This document shows positions 22,900 to 34,849 of a DNA stretch of 64,000 nt, piece by piece (positions within the stretch are counted from its first letter, which is position 1; every line of letters begins with the position of its first letter). The stretch is from positions 5,714,064 to 5,778,063 of the forward strand of contig CM055266.1 in NCBI GenBank assembly GCA_029237695.1, in the 5' to 3' direction. Source of the stretch: Conchocele bisecta (taxonomy: Eukaryota > Mollusca > Bivalvia > Lucinida > Thyasiridae). Under the pieces are notes generated by a model. That model saw nothing but the letters and a program-made list of their open reading frames with translations. It searched no databases and was not told the origin of the DNA. The translations under genes and the position numbers were made by a program.

Positions 22900-23769
22900 C
22901 AAGAGCAATATACGCCCGTCGAGGCAAGGCCAGTCAACAAGGGGAGATAACTCATATTGACATGATAAACATGTAAACCAAATTTGGTTACGATCCGTCA
23001 AGTAGAACTCGACTTATTGCATGGACAAGGATACAGAGTGCGAAAATTAAAAATGGCCGCCAAGGGGAGATAAGTCATCGGAAATTTTTCAAAATCAATA
23101 GGCTTCTTCGATTTGCCGTGATAAACATGTATAACAAATTTGGTTAATATCGGTCAAGTATAACTTGAGTTATTGCGTGGACAAGGATACAGAGTGCGAA
23201 AATTAAAAATGGCTGCCAAGGGGAGATAAGTTTCGGAAATTTTTCAAAATCAATAGGCTTCTTTGTCTTGCCATGATAAACATGTATACCGAATTTGGTT
23301 TCGATCGGTGAAGTCGAACTTGAGTTATTGTGTGGACAAGGATACAGTGTGAACATTAAAAATGGCCGCCAAGGGAAGATAAGTCATCGGAAATTGTTCA
23401 AAATCAATAGGCTTCTTCGCCTTGGCGTGATAAACATGTATACCGAATTTGGTTATGAGCGGCGAAATAGAACTTGAGTTATTGCGTGGACAAGGATACA
23501 GAGTGTGAAAAATAAAAATGGCTGCCAAGGGGAGATAAGTATCGGAAATTTTTTCAAAAATCAATAGGCTTCTTTGTCTTGCCATGATAAACATGTATAC
23601 CGAATTTGGTTTGGATCGGTGAAGTAGAACTAGTGGCATTTCATTACTAAAACAATCATAGCAACCATGTCTACTTTCCTTCTGTTCAAGTTTAGAATGT
23701 TGTATCTAAGGTCAATTGTACGGTACGCTTGGTTCCATATATAAGCAATTTTACAGCATAACAACATGG

Positions 23770-26700
23770 ATATTAAAATAGGAAACTTTTAATGTAAAGG
23801 GTATGGGGTCAAAAAGCAAGCGCTTACAACTGATGCAATGGATTAAAGAAAATGATTTTGCTATTTGTTTTTATTCAAGAAGCACATTTTACGGCAAATG
23901 ATAAAATACAATGGGAAAATGAATGGGACGGCGATGCTTATTTCAGTGGAAATTTTAGTAATAAAGAAGGGGTTGGTATTCTAATATCACCAATTTTTGA
24001 GTATAAAATACAACAATATATCGAAGCAGTAACCGGCAGAATGCAAGTTCTAAAAATAAGCATATCAGAAAATGAGTATACACTAATTAATTTATATGGT
24101 CCGAATGAAAACAGCTTTAACTTTTACCAAAATATGGATACTTATATAGAATCTTTCGAAACTGATACATTAATAGTAGGTTGAGATTTCAACACAATTT
24201 TAGACCCGGATCTTGACAAGAAAAATGGAAGAAAAGATACTAATAAAAAGACCCGAGACAAATTATTATCTATCATGAATAAATACAATCTACTCGATAT
24301 TTGGAGAATTCTTAACCCTAATTCAAGAAAAATATACATGGCATTCAAATACTAAGCCGCCAATATTTTGTAGACTAGATTAATTTTTTAATTTCTGAAA
24401 ACATAATAAATCGTGTAGCAAATAGTAAGATTACTACAGGATATAAGTCGGATCATTCAATGGTATTTTTCTCGATTCATACACAATCTAATAAACGAGG
24501 TCCAGGTTACTTTAAATTAAATAATAGCTTACTGTTAAATGCCGAATATCAACAAAAATATTAGACAAAATATTTCTTTAGTTGCTGAAACGAATGAAGG
24601 GTGCAAATCCTAATACATTATGGGAGATAATAAAAGGAACGATTAGAAACGAAACTATAAGATTTGCTTCAATAGAAAAAAAAGAAAAAAACAGTAAATA
24701 TAGAAAAAAAGTTAACGGATGAAATAAAATAAATTAGAATCAGAATACTCTAATACTACAGAGGAAGACCTTTTAACAGAACTAAATAATAAGAAGGACC
24801 AACTACATAATATACACGAAGAAAGGGTTAGAGGAATAATATTAAGAACAAAGCCGAATGGATAGAGGGTGGAGAAAAGAATACAAAATACTTTTCTAAT
24901 CTCGAAAAGAAACGGGCAGAAAATAAAACTATAACTAGACTGAATATAAATAACAATATTATTACACATGACAACGAAATATCTACATGAGCAGCAAGAA
25001 TATTATAAAAAGTTATATACAACAAAAAAAGACATGCAAGCAACTAATCATGATTTTTTCCCGAATAATAATGAACATATACTATCGGAAGAGAAACAAA
25101 ATTGTGAAGGCATGTTACCTGAATATGAATGTAAAAATTGCATAAAGGAAATGAAAAATAACAAAAGTCCAGGTTCAGATGGTATTACGGTTGAATTTTA
25201 CAAACTATTCTGGAATGATATCAAAGAGTATTTTATAAATTCCATGAATTATTCATTAGAGAAGGGAAACTTGAGCGAATTACAAAAACAGGGAGTAATA
25301 ACATTAATACCAAAACAAGAGGGCCATGATGGCCCTAATTCGTTCACCTGACTCCATGAACACCAGAGGAGAATGCGACATTTAGTTCATGTGTTTTAAA
25401 AAAATTGTGCTATTTTTAGATGGCAGTCATCTTGGATTAAGCGATGACTCTCATTTTACCAAATCTGAAAATGCTTCACCCAAAGATCTTAACTTCCTAT
25501 GAAGTTTGGCCAGCATCGGCCATGTGGTTCCTGAGAAAAAGACGTTCAAAATCTTGAATAAATGGACCTTTTGGTGGCCATCATGAATGACATAATCATC
25601 CGATTCCGACAAATATTGCACCAGAGCAATCGCCTCATCAATACCTTCAATTTGATATATGGCATGAGCATATTCAGTAAAAAAAAACATTTGACCCCAA
25701 TTTGACCCCACAGGCCATGCCCATTTTTGACCCCGGGGTCACCATTTTCACAACTTTGAAAGAGCATTGTAAATCGATAATTCCTACCTAAATCCGGCAA
25801 GAGGTTCATGAGAAGAATTTTTTTTAAGAATTTATGCTATTTTTAGACGGCGGCCATCTTGGATTAGCGATGACCTCCATTTTAACAAATCTGAAAAGGC
25901 TTCACCCATGGACCATAACTTTTAAGTTTGGCTACCATGGGCCAAGCGGTTCATGTGAAGAACAATTTTGAAATCTCTAATATAAGAACGATCTTTTGAC
26001 ATTTCGGCGGCCATCTTGGATGACATAACAATCCGATTTCGACAAAAAATGTACCAGAGTGATCACCTCATTGATACCTTCGATTTGATATATAACATGA
26101 CCATATTCGGTCAAAAATTAAAATTGGACCCCACGGGCCACGCCCATTTTTGACCCCGGGGTCACCATTTTAACAACTTTGAAAGAGCAATGTACATCGA
26201 TCATTCCTATCAAGTTTCGTCGAAATCCGGCTAGCGGTTCATGAGAAGAAGATTTTTTAAGAATTTATGCTATTTTTAGACGGCGGCCATCTTGGATTAG
26301 CGATGACCTCCATTTTAACAAATCTGAAAAGGCTTCACCCATGGACCATAACTTTTAAGTTTGGCTACCATGGGCCAAGCGGTTCATGTGAAGAACAATT
26401 TTGAAATCTCTAATATAAGAACGATCTTTTGACATTTCGGCGGCCATCTTGGATGACATAACAATCCGATTTCGACAAAAAATGTACCAGAGTGATCGCC
26501 TCATTGATACCTTCGATTTGATATATAACATGACCATATTCGGTCAAAAATAAAATTTGACCCCAATTTGACCCTACGGGCCATGCCCATTTTTGACCCC
26601 GGGGTCACCATTTTAACAACTTTGAAAGAGCAATGTACATCGATCATTCCTACCAAGTTTTGTCAAAATCCGGTTGGCGGTTCTTGAGAAGAAGATTTTT

Positions 26701-29113
26701 GAAGAATTTGTACTATTTTTAGACGGCGGCCATCTTGGATTACGTGATGACGTCATTTTAACAATTTTTTAATCCCCCTACCTCAGGACCATGACCATGA
26801 AGTTTGGAGACTATAGGCCCAATGGTTACCGAGGAGAAGACGTTTGAAAATGTTCACGGACGACGGACGACGACGACGGACGACAGACACATTGCGGTAA
26901 CAATAGCTCACATGAGCTTCGCTCAGGTGAGCTAAAAAGACAGTGATTTATCCATTCTTACAAACTGGAGACCGATATCCCTTCTTAATGTCGATTATAA
27001 AATTGCTACAAAAGCTATTGCAAACCGGCTGAAAAAAGTATTACCATCAATAATAGATCATTCACAAACTGGATTCATTAAGGGGAGATACATTGGAGAA
27101 AACATCAGAACATTATGCGAATCGGTAGACTTTTTGAATGAAAGTAATTGAATAAATTCTCCGGGTTTATTATTCTTTGCAGATTTTGAAAAAGCCTTTG
27201 ATACAGTTGAACACGAATACCTTCTAAAGGTCATGCAATATCTTAATTTCGGCAACGACATTATTAATTGGATTAAACTTTTTTATTCAGATGCAAAAAG
27301 ATTTGTTCTCAATAAGCCGAGGTGTCCATCAAGGCTGTCCATTATCACCATACCTATTCATAATTGCAATAGAATTATTATCAAAAGCAATAGACAATGA
27401 AAAAGATATAACTGGGGTAAAAATAAGTAACATAGAACTTAAAAAGACAATGTTTGCTGACGATGCTACATTTATATTAGATGGTACACAAAAATCATTC
27501 GAAACATTAGTATACCTTATAGATGAATTCAGTAAAATTTCGGCCTCAAACTCAATACAAAAAAGTCTACAGTTCTTCGGGTGGGTTCCCTAAAAAATAC
27601 AACACTAATTTTTTGCCCTACAAAGCATTTTATATGGCCATCAACAAGCGCAAAGACATTAGGCATTACTTTTTCAAATGATAATAAAAATATGCACGAA
27701 CTAAATAAACCTTACTCCGAAGATAAAAGAGTTTGTCAAAAGTCTTGAGACATGGAAAAAAAGAAAACTAAGTTTATTAGGTAAAAATTACTGCGATCAA
27801 AACATTTGCTCTTCCGAAACTGATATATCCATTAACAGTCTTACCTGACCCACCAGATAGCATAATTAAAACAATTAAAATGAAATTCTCTGGGATGGAA
27901 AACCCGATAAAATAAAGCGGAACACAATAATTCAAACATATGAACACGGGGGTTTAAAGATGGTCGATATAGACAGTTTTATAAAAGCGATAAAAGCATC
28001 ATGGGTAAAAAGAATATGTGATGATAAAAACCATGGCCAGTGGAAACTGCTATACACACAGAAACTTGAACCATTTGGTGGGAAACTACTTTTCGAATGC
28101 AATATAAAACCACCACAGGATATAAAACACTTATGTAAAGAACATACTTTCCTATTCAATGTTTTGGCATCATGGGCTAACATCAATTTCTCAGAAAAAA
28201 ACGATAAAGTACATGTATATCAAAAGAAATTATATGGATAATTCTAACATAAAGTATCAAAACAAAACAATATACATCAAATCTTGGCACGAAAGGGGTA
28301 TTAAATTTATAGAACAGTTATATGATTATAGAGTAAACAAATTTATCGGTTTTAATGATTTTGCGGAAATGTATAATATAAGGGCAGATGATTTTATCAA
28401 ATACCAAGGTTTAGTAAATAATATTAATCTGCAATGGAAAGAAAAAATTAAAACAGAAAACATAAATACCGTACAAACTCTGAAACCTATTTTACAAAAA
28501 GTACTGACAAGCAATGGAGCAAATAAACTTCTATACATTATACAAACAAACAAAAAAAACATAGAATCAATAAAATCAGAGCAGAAATGGACGAATGAAT
28601 TTCCCGATTTTAATTTTGAATGGAAAAATATATACACAACTTGTATGCAATTTACAATAGATACCACACTACGGAATTTTCAGTATAAATATTTAATGAG
28701 AATCATAGGCACAAATAAATTATTACTTAATTGTGGAATGGTACCAAGTAGTTTATGTGATTTTTGCAGCATGAATGTGGAAAATATAAAACATTATTCT
28801 GGGAATGCCCAAACGTACAACATGTATGGTCACAACTAAGAACATTCTTAAATGAAAGAGGTGTGGTTTACGAAATGAACTTTAATACAATTTCATTTGG
28901 TGTAAATCAAACAAACCTTATCGCTAAACGATTTAATTTCATTATCATACTTGCAAAGTATTTCTTCATTAAATGTAAATATGAAAAACAAGAATTGTCA
29001 TTTAACTTCTTCATGAAATATTTGAAAAGACGAATCAATATTGAAAAAGAAATAGCCACAATGAAAGACAAGCTAGATCTGCATATAATAAAATGGGGTA
29101 ATTTCAACTTTTA
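23770..29113 (+). pseudogene. LINE endonuclease/reverse transcriptase, broken
   Basis: An apurinic-type endonuclease lies at about 23800-24350 (FIQEAHF, LINLYGPN, then GG-stop-DFN where the family has a continuous GGDFN-type motif). A linker with KNNKSPGSDGITVEFYK at about 25150 leads into the reverse transcriptase. It reads up to LIPKQ at 25316, is interrupted by a repeat element, and resumes at 26938 with NWRPISLLNVDYKI, TGFIKGRYIGENIR, FFADFEKAFDTVEH, GVHQGCPLSPYLF and the catalytic FADD (about 27455). The C-terminal part runs from about 27960 to 29113. Several stops and frameshifts (for example 24182, 27148, 27590) make it inactive. The RT motifs look like the L1/Tx1-type group, which is a judgement from motif style only. 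Confidence 0.85.
25316..26935. mobile_element. Tandem-core element inserted in the LINE reverse transcriptase
   Basis: The 5' CAAGAGGGCCATGATGGCCC hairpin and the 3' GACGACGGAC links with GAGCTTCGCTCAGGTGAGCTAA end (CTAA 26932-26935) enclose about 430-bp units (GACGGCGGCCATCTTGGATTA near 25850, 26278 and 26727; TTTTTGACCCCGGGGTCACCATTTT). It interrupts the RT between its LIPKQ and NWRPIS motifs. The same family is at 41738-44629. Confidence 0.8.
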
Positions 29114-29672
29114 ACACACAAAAGAATATTAATAAAATAAAAAGACGACCAATATGTACCAAGCGTAGCAAAGTTAATTACATGCTTATTAACACTATAT
29201 GTCAACTATATTATATTATTGACATAAACGTTATACATCACATGTATTACGAATTACGAGACCAGAAGGAAGACCTCTTTATCTTTTTTCTCTCTTTCCT
29301 ATAACTCTCTTCTTAAAAAACTCTTCTTAAATAAGCTCACTTTCTAAATACATTATGTATGCTCTTTTCTAGTAACATGTCATGTGATTTAAAAATTGAA
29401 CATAAACCATTTAGTACAAAAAAAAAAGAACTTGAGTTATTGCGTGGACAAGGATACAGTGCGAAAAATAAAAATGGCTGCCAAGGGGAGATAAGCCAGT
29501 GGAAAGTTTTGAAAATCAATAGGATTCTTCGGCTTGCCGTGATAAACGTGTATACCAAATTTGGTTACAATCCGTCAAGTAGAACTCTAGTTATTACGTG
29601 GACAAGCTGTGCCCGCCTGCCCGTACAAGATGAATACATAATACGTCCCGCTTTTTCAAACGGGCGTATAAT

Positions 29673-30077
29673 AATCAATTGAATTTGGAATACACCACGT
29701 TTTAAATATTTTCTTATTTTCTTTTTTCTCAATGAATGCAAATGTTGTGGCCACTCATTTGAGATGGTTTCATGAAATCCGGGTCTGGTTTGGTTTAAAC
29801 TCGAGAATTTCAGTGAAACCAACAAATTTATGTCCGACTTAGCATAGTCATGACTTGCGTGATGTTATGAGGCTGGTACAGACTCTACGAGTATAATGTT
29901 GATTATCTGTCTGTTTTATAAGGCATGTGCGTGTCAGTCTCAGCACTAGGATAACAGGTTTTTATCGGAATTAAAAAGTTTAGTAGTACCTAAACAAGAT
30001 TTGAATGGTTTAATGCCATTGGTGTTCACTGTACAAAGTCTGCTTTATGTAAAATTACTCAGCAGATATCTTATTAA
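29673..30077. other. No gene seen
   Basis: AT-rich intron sequence with a CACTCATTTGAGATGG motif shared with other loci (19970, 31850). Nothing else recognisable. Confidence 0.4.
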
Positions 30078-30280
30078 CCCTTACAATGCTAAATACATTG
30101 TTGTCTGCTGTTAATTTTTTTATTTTCCATTTTTCTTATCTAAAACATGTTTTTACAACGCTATAGAATCATTCCAATGGAAATGATTCTAAAGTGCTGT
30201 CAAATCATGCTTTTATTGAGAACGAAGATAAAATATAACGCAACAGCAGACGACTATTTACGTTTTCCACATTTTAAGGG
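30078..30280. mobile_element. 203-bp piggyBac-like MITE (TTAA target)
   Basis: TTAA is at both edges (30074-30077, 30281-30284), with ends CCCTTACAATGCT... and ...TTTTAAGGG. Inner inverted segments TTGTCTGCTGTT / AACAGCAGACGA and GAATCATTCCAATGGAAATGATTC are visible. A related, more degraded copy is nested at about 49273-49468. Confidence 0.7.
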
Positions 30281-30484
30281 TTAAATAACGTACACAGTTT
30301 TCCCTGGTACAAATCGTACGTACTGAACCTACTGGTTTGAAGAACAGGTGGAAGACACGGACCTAGGACCCAATAAATGGCTCATTTGAAAAACTTACCC
30401 CACCCACCCATCAAAAATATGACAATTACTTTGGATCTACACTTTTTGCCAATACCACTATACAGGCCTGTGGTGTTGAAAGGG

Positions 30485-31052
30485 TTAAGCAGAGAGCTTA
30501 CCCCAGGATAAAGCATACCGCAGTTCAAAGCTTACTTATTGTCCATGATAGTTTTCTCGAAGAAAAAAAAGCTTACCGGTACTTACCTTACTAACTTACT
30601 GGACCTACTGATGATTGGAATGATTTTCACTATTAAACAAAACTTAATGTATTTAAAATTACCCAGCAGAGATCTTAACCCTTTTACCCTTAAGTAACTG
30701 CAATTGAGTTTCATATGTTCATTTTGCAACCAATCCAATCATCATTTAAATAATTTTGAAACCAGTCCATTTATGATAAGGGGGTGTTTTTTGTTCTGAA
30801 AAAATGATAATTACGTGCATAAAGTGTAGATCCTGATGAGACGGCTCGTCACGATACCACTATACAGGCATGTGGTGTTGAAAGGGTTAAGCAGAGAGCT
30901 TACCCCAGGATAAAGCATACCCCAGTTCAAAGCTTACCACAGTACAAAGCTTACCACAGTACAAAGCTTACCACAGTACAAAGCTTACACCCCAGCATAA
31001 AGCATATCCCAGTTCAAAGCTTACCCCAGAATAAAGCATACCCCAGTTCAGA
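30485..31052. repeat. Duplicated intron blocks (AGCTTACCCCAGGATAAAGCATACC) and a 16-bp repeat
   Basis: GAGCTTACCCCAGGATAAAGCATACC(C/G)CAGTTCAAAGCTTA occurs at about 30494, 30897 and (variant) 31014. AAAGCTTACCACAGTAC repeats three times at about 30928-30985. The first block continues into a copy of the end of the exon at 31059-31209 (see findings). Confidence 0.7.
30679..30886. mobile_element. 208-bp piggyBac-like MITE (TTAA target), hairpin-rich
   Basis: TTAA at 30675-30678 and 30887-30890. The ends CCCTTTTACCC... and ...GTGTTGAAAGGG are loosely inverted. It contains GTGTAGATCCTGATGAGACGGCTCGTC and CCACTATACAGGCATGTGG. Fragments of the same family are at 6030-6133, 18057-18160 and 30430-30488. 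Confidence 0.6.
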
Positions 31053-31058
31053 GCTTAC

Positions 31059-31209
31059 TTATCTCCAGTGATGGTTTTCTCAAAGAGGTCCTGTGTAACA
31101 CAAGCTTGCTGTATCATAATCTGCACAAAGGCGATGGCATCACAGACACATCTCGCCACTCGTAGGTCATCGTCCAGTCGGATTTGGCTTTTGAATATTG
31201 GTGCCTCGT
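31059..31209 (-). CDS. Exon of a TBK1/IKK-epsilon-like kinase (end of ubiquitin-like domain, start of scaffold/dimerisation domain)
   Basis: 151 bp on the minus strand, acceptor CCTCATTTTAG (AG at 31210-31211) and donor GTAAGC at 31058-31053. The frame is 2 bases + 49 codons + 2 bases with no stop. It encodes EAPIFKSQIRLDDDLRVARC, then a helix ending TQDLFEKTITGD. The acidic RLDDD followed by an alanine/cysteine-rich helix and a QDLFEK.I end lines up with the DLDGD...QELMRKGI segment that starts the scaffold domain of TBK1. The 2-base start fits the 1-base end of the exon at 35951-36180, and the 2-base end fits the exon at 19026-19176. The three together are the best-supported part of the host gene. 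Confidence 0.7.
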
Positions 31210-31214
31210 CTAAA

Positions 31215-31499
31215 ATGAGGCAAGCCATGCGATTTTGTACCTAAGAGGGCGAGCGATATCTGATGAAAAATATTTACAAAATTTACGATCCGTCCGTATG
31301 TCCGTAAAGGAAGGACAAAATATTCAGAGCAAATGCGGAATCGAATTGGACATTTGCTATGATAATTTCGTCAACTTTTGACGTCATTTGTTGACAATAT
31401 CAGTTTTGGAAAATAGTTTTTCATAAAGAAAAGCACGATTTTCATGAAATTTTTCATCGCACATCATGTTAGGAATAACATCACATGGCTTGTCTCAAA
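31215..31499. mobile_element. MITE with TGAG(G/A)CAAGCCATG ends, abutting an exon
   Basis: TGAGGCAAGCCATGCGATTTTGTACC at the left edge is inverted as ...CATCACATGGCTTGTCTCA at about 31480-31499. The family recurs at 48183-48210, 48450-48530 and 48650-48722 (GAGACACGCCGTGCGATTTTGTxCC). The left edge is 4 bases from the splice-acceptor AG of the neighbouring exon. Confidence 0.6.
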
Positions 31500-31917
31500 T
31501 GTAACCTATAGCAATATTTCAGTCACATGCTCATACTGTTTGTTTTTGCTAAATTTATGTAATTGTGATTTAATGAAATGTGTTGATACAACAGTGTGAC
31601 TGTGACTGGAGAAATGGGGAGAACACGCTTTGCGACCAGTGTAGATCCAGACCAGCCTGCGCAATCACCCATTACATTCATTGCATTCAGGCATATGATT
31701 TTTCTTTTAAAAATTTGTTTCCATTTCTCTTACTTTTAAAGTAAATGTATATCAACAAGGTGGTCTCAATATATATCTCTGAGGTCAGATAAAAAACATA
31801 TTTTTATTATCTCTCAACTAAAGTATATGTTGTGACCACTCATTTGAACCGTCTTGATGAGACAGTTCAAATGGTGATCTCAACATACAAGTACGAGGTC
31901 AGATAATAACAATATCA
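31500..31917. other. No gene seen
   Basis: Contains GTGTAGATCCAGACCAGCCTGCGCA and an ACTCATTTGAACCG...CAGTTCAAATGGTGATCTCAACATA inverted motif (31845-31900), shared with 19970-20010 and 35850-35880. Nothing codes. Confidence 0.4.
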
Positions 31918-32289
31918 ATTTTCCTATGAGAATTTAACATGGGGTGAAAAGAAGGAGGAGGCTAACCAGGAGGGTGGAAATTGACTCCGAAACCTGGTTA
32001 CATAGCTTGGAAATGATGTAACTAAGAAAAAAAAGTTAGACTTTGAAAATCGGACCACAAATAAACAAGAAACGAGGCAAAGCCATGAAGGCCAGGTTTT
32101 TTCCAAGCATAGACACTTGGATAACATAATTATACCCACTTTTTGTAGACTAGATGGCCGTGGCCTGCATGTCGCGCCTTGGACACTAAAAAAATAGATA
32201 TAGTAAATGGAAAAACTTTAACCAAAAAACTTTAACCGGACACACGGACGAACGGACGAACGGACGGACGTATGCCAAAATGCTGACGA

Positions 32290-34840
32290 TATCGCGCTTT
32301 CCACAAACAGGTGTGACAATGATGATAAACACCCATGTGAAGTATCAAGGTATTGGGTGAAGCAGTTGCAGAGATATAGTACACGAAAAAAATTTAACAA
32401 AAAAATTCAAAGTAATTTGAACTTGACATAGGGCACAGAATCGCGCTTTCCGCAAGCAGGTGCGACAATGATGATAAACACCCATGTGAAGTATCAAGGT
32501 ATTGGGTGAAGCAGTTACAGAGATATAGTACACGAAAAAACTTTAACAAAAAAATTCAAAGTAATTTGACCTTGACATTGGGCACAGGATCGCGCTTTCC
32601 GCAAGCAGGTGCGACAATGATAAGCACCCATGTGAAGTATCAAGGTATTGGGTGAAGCAGTTGCAGAGATATAGTACACGAAAAAACTTTAACAAAAAAA
32701 ATTCAAAGTAATTTGACCTTGACATTGGGCACAGGATCGCGCTTTCCGCAAGCAGGTGCGACAATGATGATAAGCACCCATGTGAAGTATCAAGGTATTG
32801 GGTGAAGCAGTTGCAGAGATATAGTACACGAAAAAACTTTAACAAAAAAATTCAAAGTAATTTGACCTTGACATTGGGCACAGGATCGCGCTTTCCGCAA
32901 GCAGGTGCGACAATGATGATAAACACCCATGTGAAGTATCAAGGTATTGGGTGAAGCAGTTGCAGAGATATAGTCACGAAAAAACTTTAACAAAAATTCA
33001 AAGTAATTTGACCTTGACATTGGGCACAGGATCGCGCTTTCCGCAAGCAGGTGCGACAATGATGATAAACACCCATGTGAAGTATCAAGGTATTGGGTGA
33101 AGCAGTTGCAGAGATATAGTACACGAAAAAACTTTAACAAAAAAATTCAAAGTAATTTGACCTTGACATTGGGCACAGGATCGCGCTTTCCGCAAGCAGG
33201 TGCGACAATGATGATAAGCACCCATGTGAAGTATCAAGGTATTTGGGTGAAGCAGTTGCAGAGATATAGTACACGAAAAAACTTTAACAAAAAAATTCAA
33301 AGTAATTTGACCTTGACATTGGGCACAGGATCGCGCTTTCCGCAAGCAGGTGCGACAATGATGATAAACACCCATGTGAAGTATCAAGGTATTGGGTGAA
33401 GCAGTTGCAGAGATATAGTACACGAAAAAAATTTAACAAAAAAATTCAAAGTAATTTGACCTTGACATTGGGCACAGGATCGCGCTTTCCGCAAGCAGGT
33501 GCGACAATGATGATAAACACCCATGTGAAGTATCAAGGTATTGGGTGAAGCAGTTGCAGAGATATAGTACACGAAAAAACTTTAACAAAAAAATTCAAAG
33601 TAATTTGACCTTGACATTGGGCACAGGATGCGCTTTCCGCAAGCAGGTGCGACAATGATGATAAACACCCATGTGAAGTATCAAGATATTGGGTGAAGCA
33701 GTTGCAGAGATATAGTACACAAAAAAAATTTAACAAAAAAAATTAAAAGTAATTTGACCTTGACATTGGGCACAGGATCGCGCTTTCCGCAAGCAGGTGT
33801 GACAATGATGATAAGCACCCATGTGAAGTATGAAGGTATTGAGTGAAAGTCAAGCAGGTTGCTGAGAGAAATGAGTACACGAAAAAAACATTAATCCAAA
33901 AAAATTCAAAGTAATTTGACCTTGTACATTGGGCAAAGGGAGCGCGCTTTCCGCCAAAGGGGGGCAGGTGCGACAAATGAATGATAAACACCCAATGTTG
34001 AAGTATCAAGGTATTGTGGTTTTGGATTGGAAGCAGTTGCAGAGATTTTTAGTACACGAAAAAACTTTAACAATAAAAAAGTTCAAAGTAATTTGACCTT
34101 GACGATTGGGCACAGGGATTCGCGCTTTCCAGCAAGCAGGTGCGACCCCCCCCCCCCCATCCCCCAATGATGAATAAATCACCCATGGTGAAGTGATTCA
34201 AGGTATTGGGTGAATGCAGTTAGTTTGCAGAGATATAGTTACACGAAATAAAAAAAAAAAATTTAAACAAAAAAATTAAAAGTAATTTGACCCTCCTTGA
34301 CATTGGGCACAGGGATCGCGCTTTACCGCAAAGTCAGGTGCGGACAATGATGATAAGCACCCATGTTGATAAGTATCAAGGTATTGGGTGAAGCAGGTTT
34401 GCAGGGAGGGATTAGTAACGAAAAAAACATTACAAAAAAAATTCAAAGTAATTATTTGACCTCCTTGACATTGGGACAGGAATCGAGCTTTCCGCAAGCA
34501 GGTGCGAAAAAACAATGATGATAATTTACTCCCATGTGAAGTAAAAAAATTCAAAGTAATTTGACCTTGACTTGGCACAGGATCGCGCTTTCCGCAAGCA
34601 GGTGCGACAATGATGATAAACACCCATGTGAAGTATCAGGTATTGGGTGAAGCAGTTGCAGAGATATAGTACACGAACAAACTTTAACAAAAAAGTAATT
34701 TGACCTTGACATTGGGCACAGGGGCCGCACGGTTGGGGGTTAGAATGAAAATATGGATGATGATAAACACCCATGTGAAGTTTCAAGGTAATGGGCCAAG
34801 CAGTTGCAGAGATATAGTATAACGAAAAAGTTTTAACCAA
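32290..34840. repeat. 148-bp satellite array, about 16 copies
   Basis: The unit carries AATTTGACCTTGACATTGGGCACAGGATCGCGCTTTCCGCAAGCAGGTGCGACAATGATGATAAACACCCATGTGAAGTATCAAGGTATTGGGTGAAGCAGTTGCAGAGATATAGTACACG. Units from about 32440 to 33840 are nearly identical. From about 33840 to 34530 units are littered with extra bases and homopolymers. Open frames of 60-116 codons on the minus strand, in register with the repeat, are not genes. Confidence 0.9.
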
Positions 34841-34849
34841 AAAACTCTA

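Larger units (their letters stand above)
23632..29426 (+). mobile_element. Non-LTR retrotransposon (LINE) with target duplication AGAACT
   Basis: It is flanked by AGAACT at 23626-23631 and 29427-29432 and ends in an A-run, inside the tandem core of 22900-29672. Only the endonuclease/reverse-transcriptase open frame is present; no ORF1-like gene is seen at the 5' end. It contains a 1.6 kb insertion at 25316-26935. Confidence 0.85.
22900..29672. mobile_element. Tandem-core element split by a LINE
   Basis: The 5' CAAGAGCAATATACGCCCGTCG and the 3' ATACGTCCCG CTTTTTCAAA CGGGCGTATAATA carry complementary TACGCCCG/CGGGCGTA ends. The core is about 125-150-bp units with GGTTACGATCCGTCAAGTAGAACTTGAGTTATTGCGTGGACAAGGATACAG and AAAAATGGCYGCCAAGGGGAGATAAG, seen at 22940-23631 and again at 29427-29640. 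The 5.8 kb between is an inserted LINE. Confidence 0.7.

Noticed and set aside
32218..34840. A family of about 60-116 residue proteins on the minus strand (MYYISATASPNTLILHMGVYHHC...)
   Set aside because: They are translations of the 148-bp satellite in phase with the repeat, with the same peptide in every unit.
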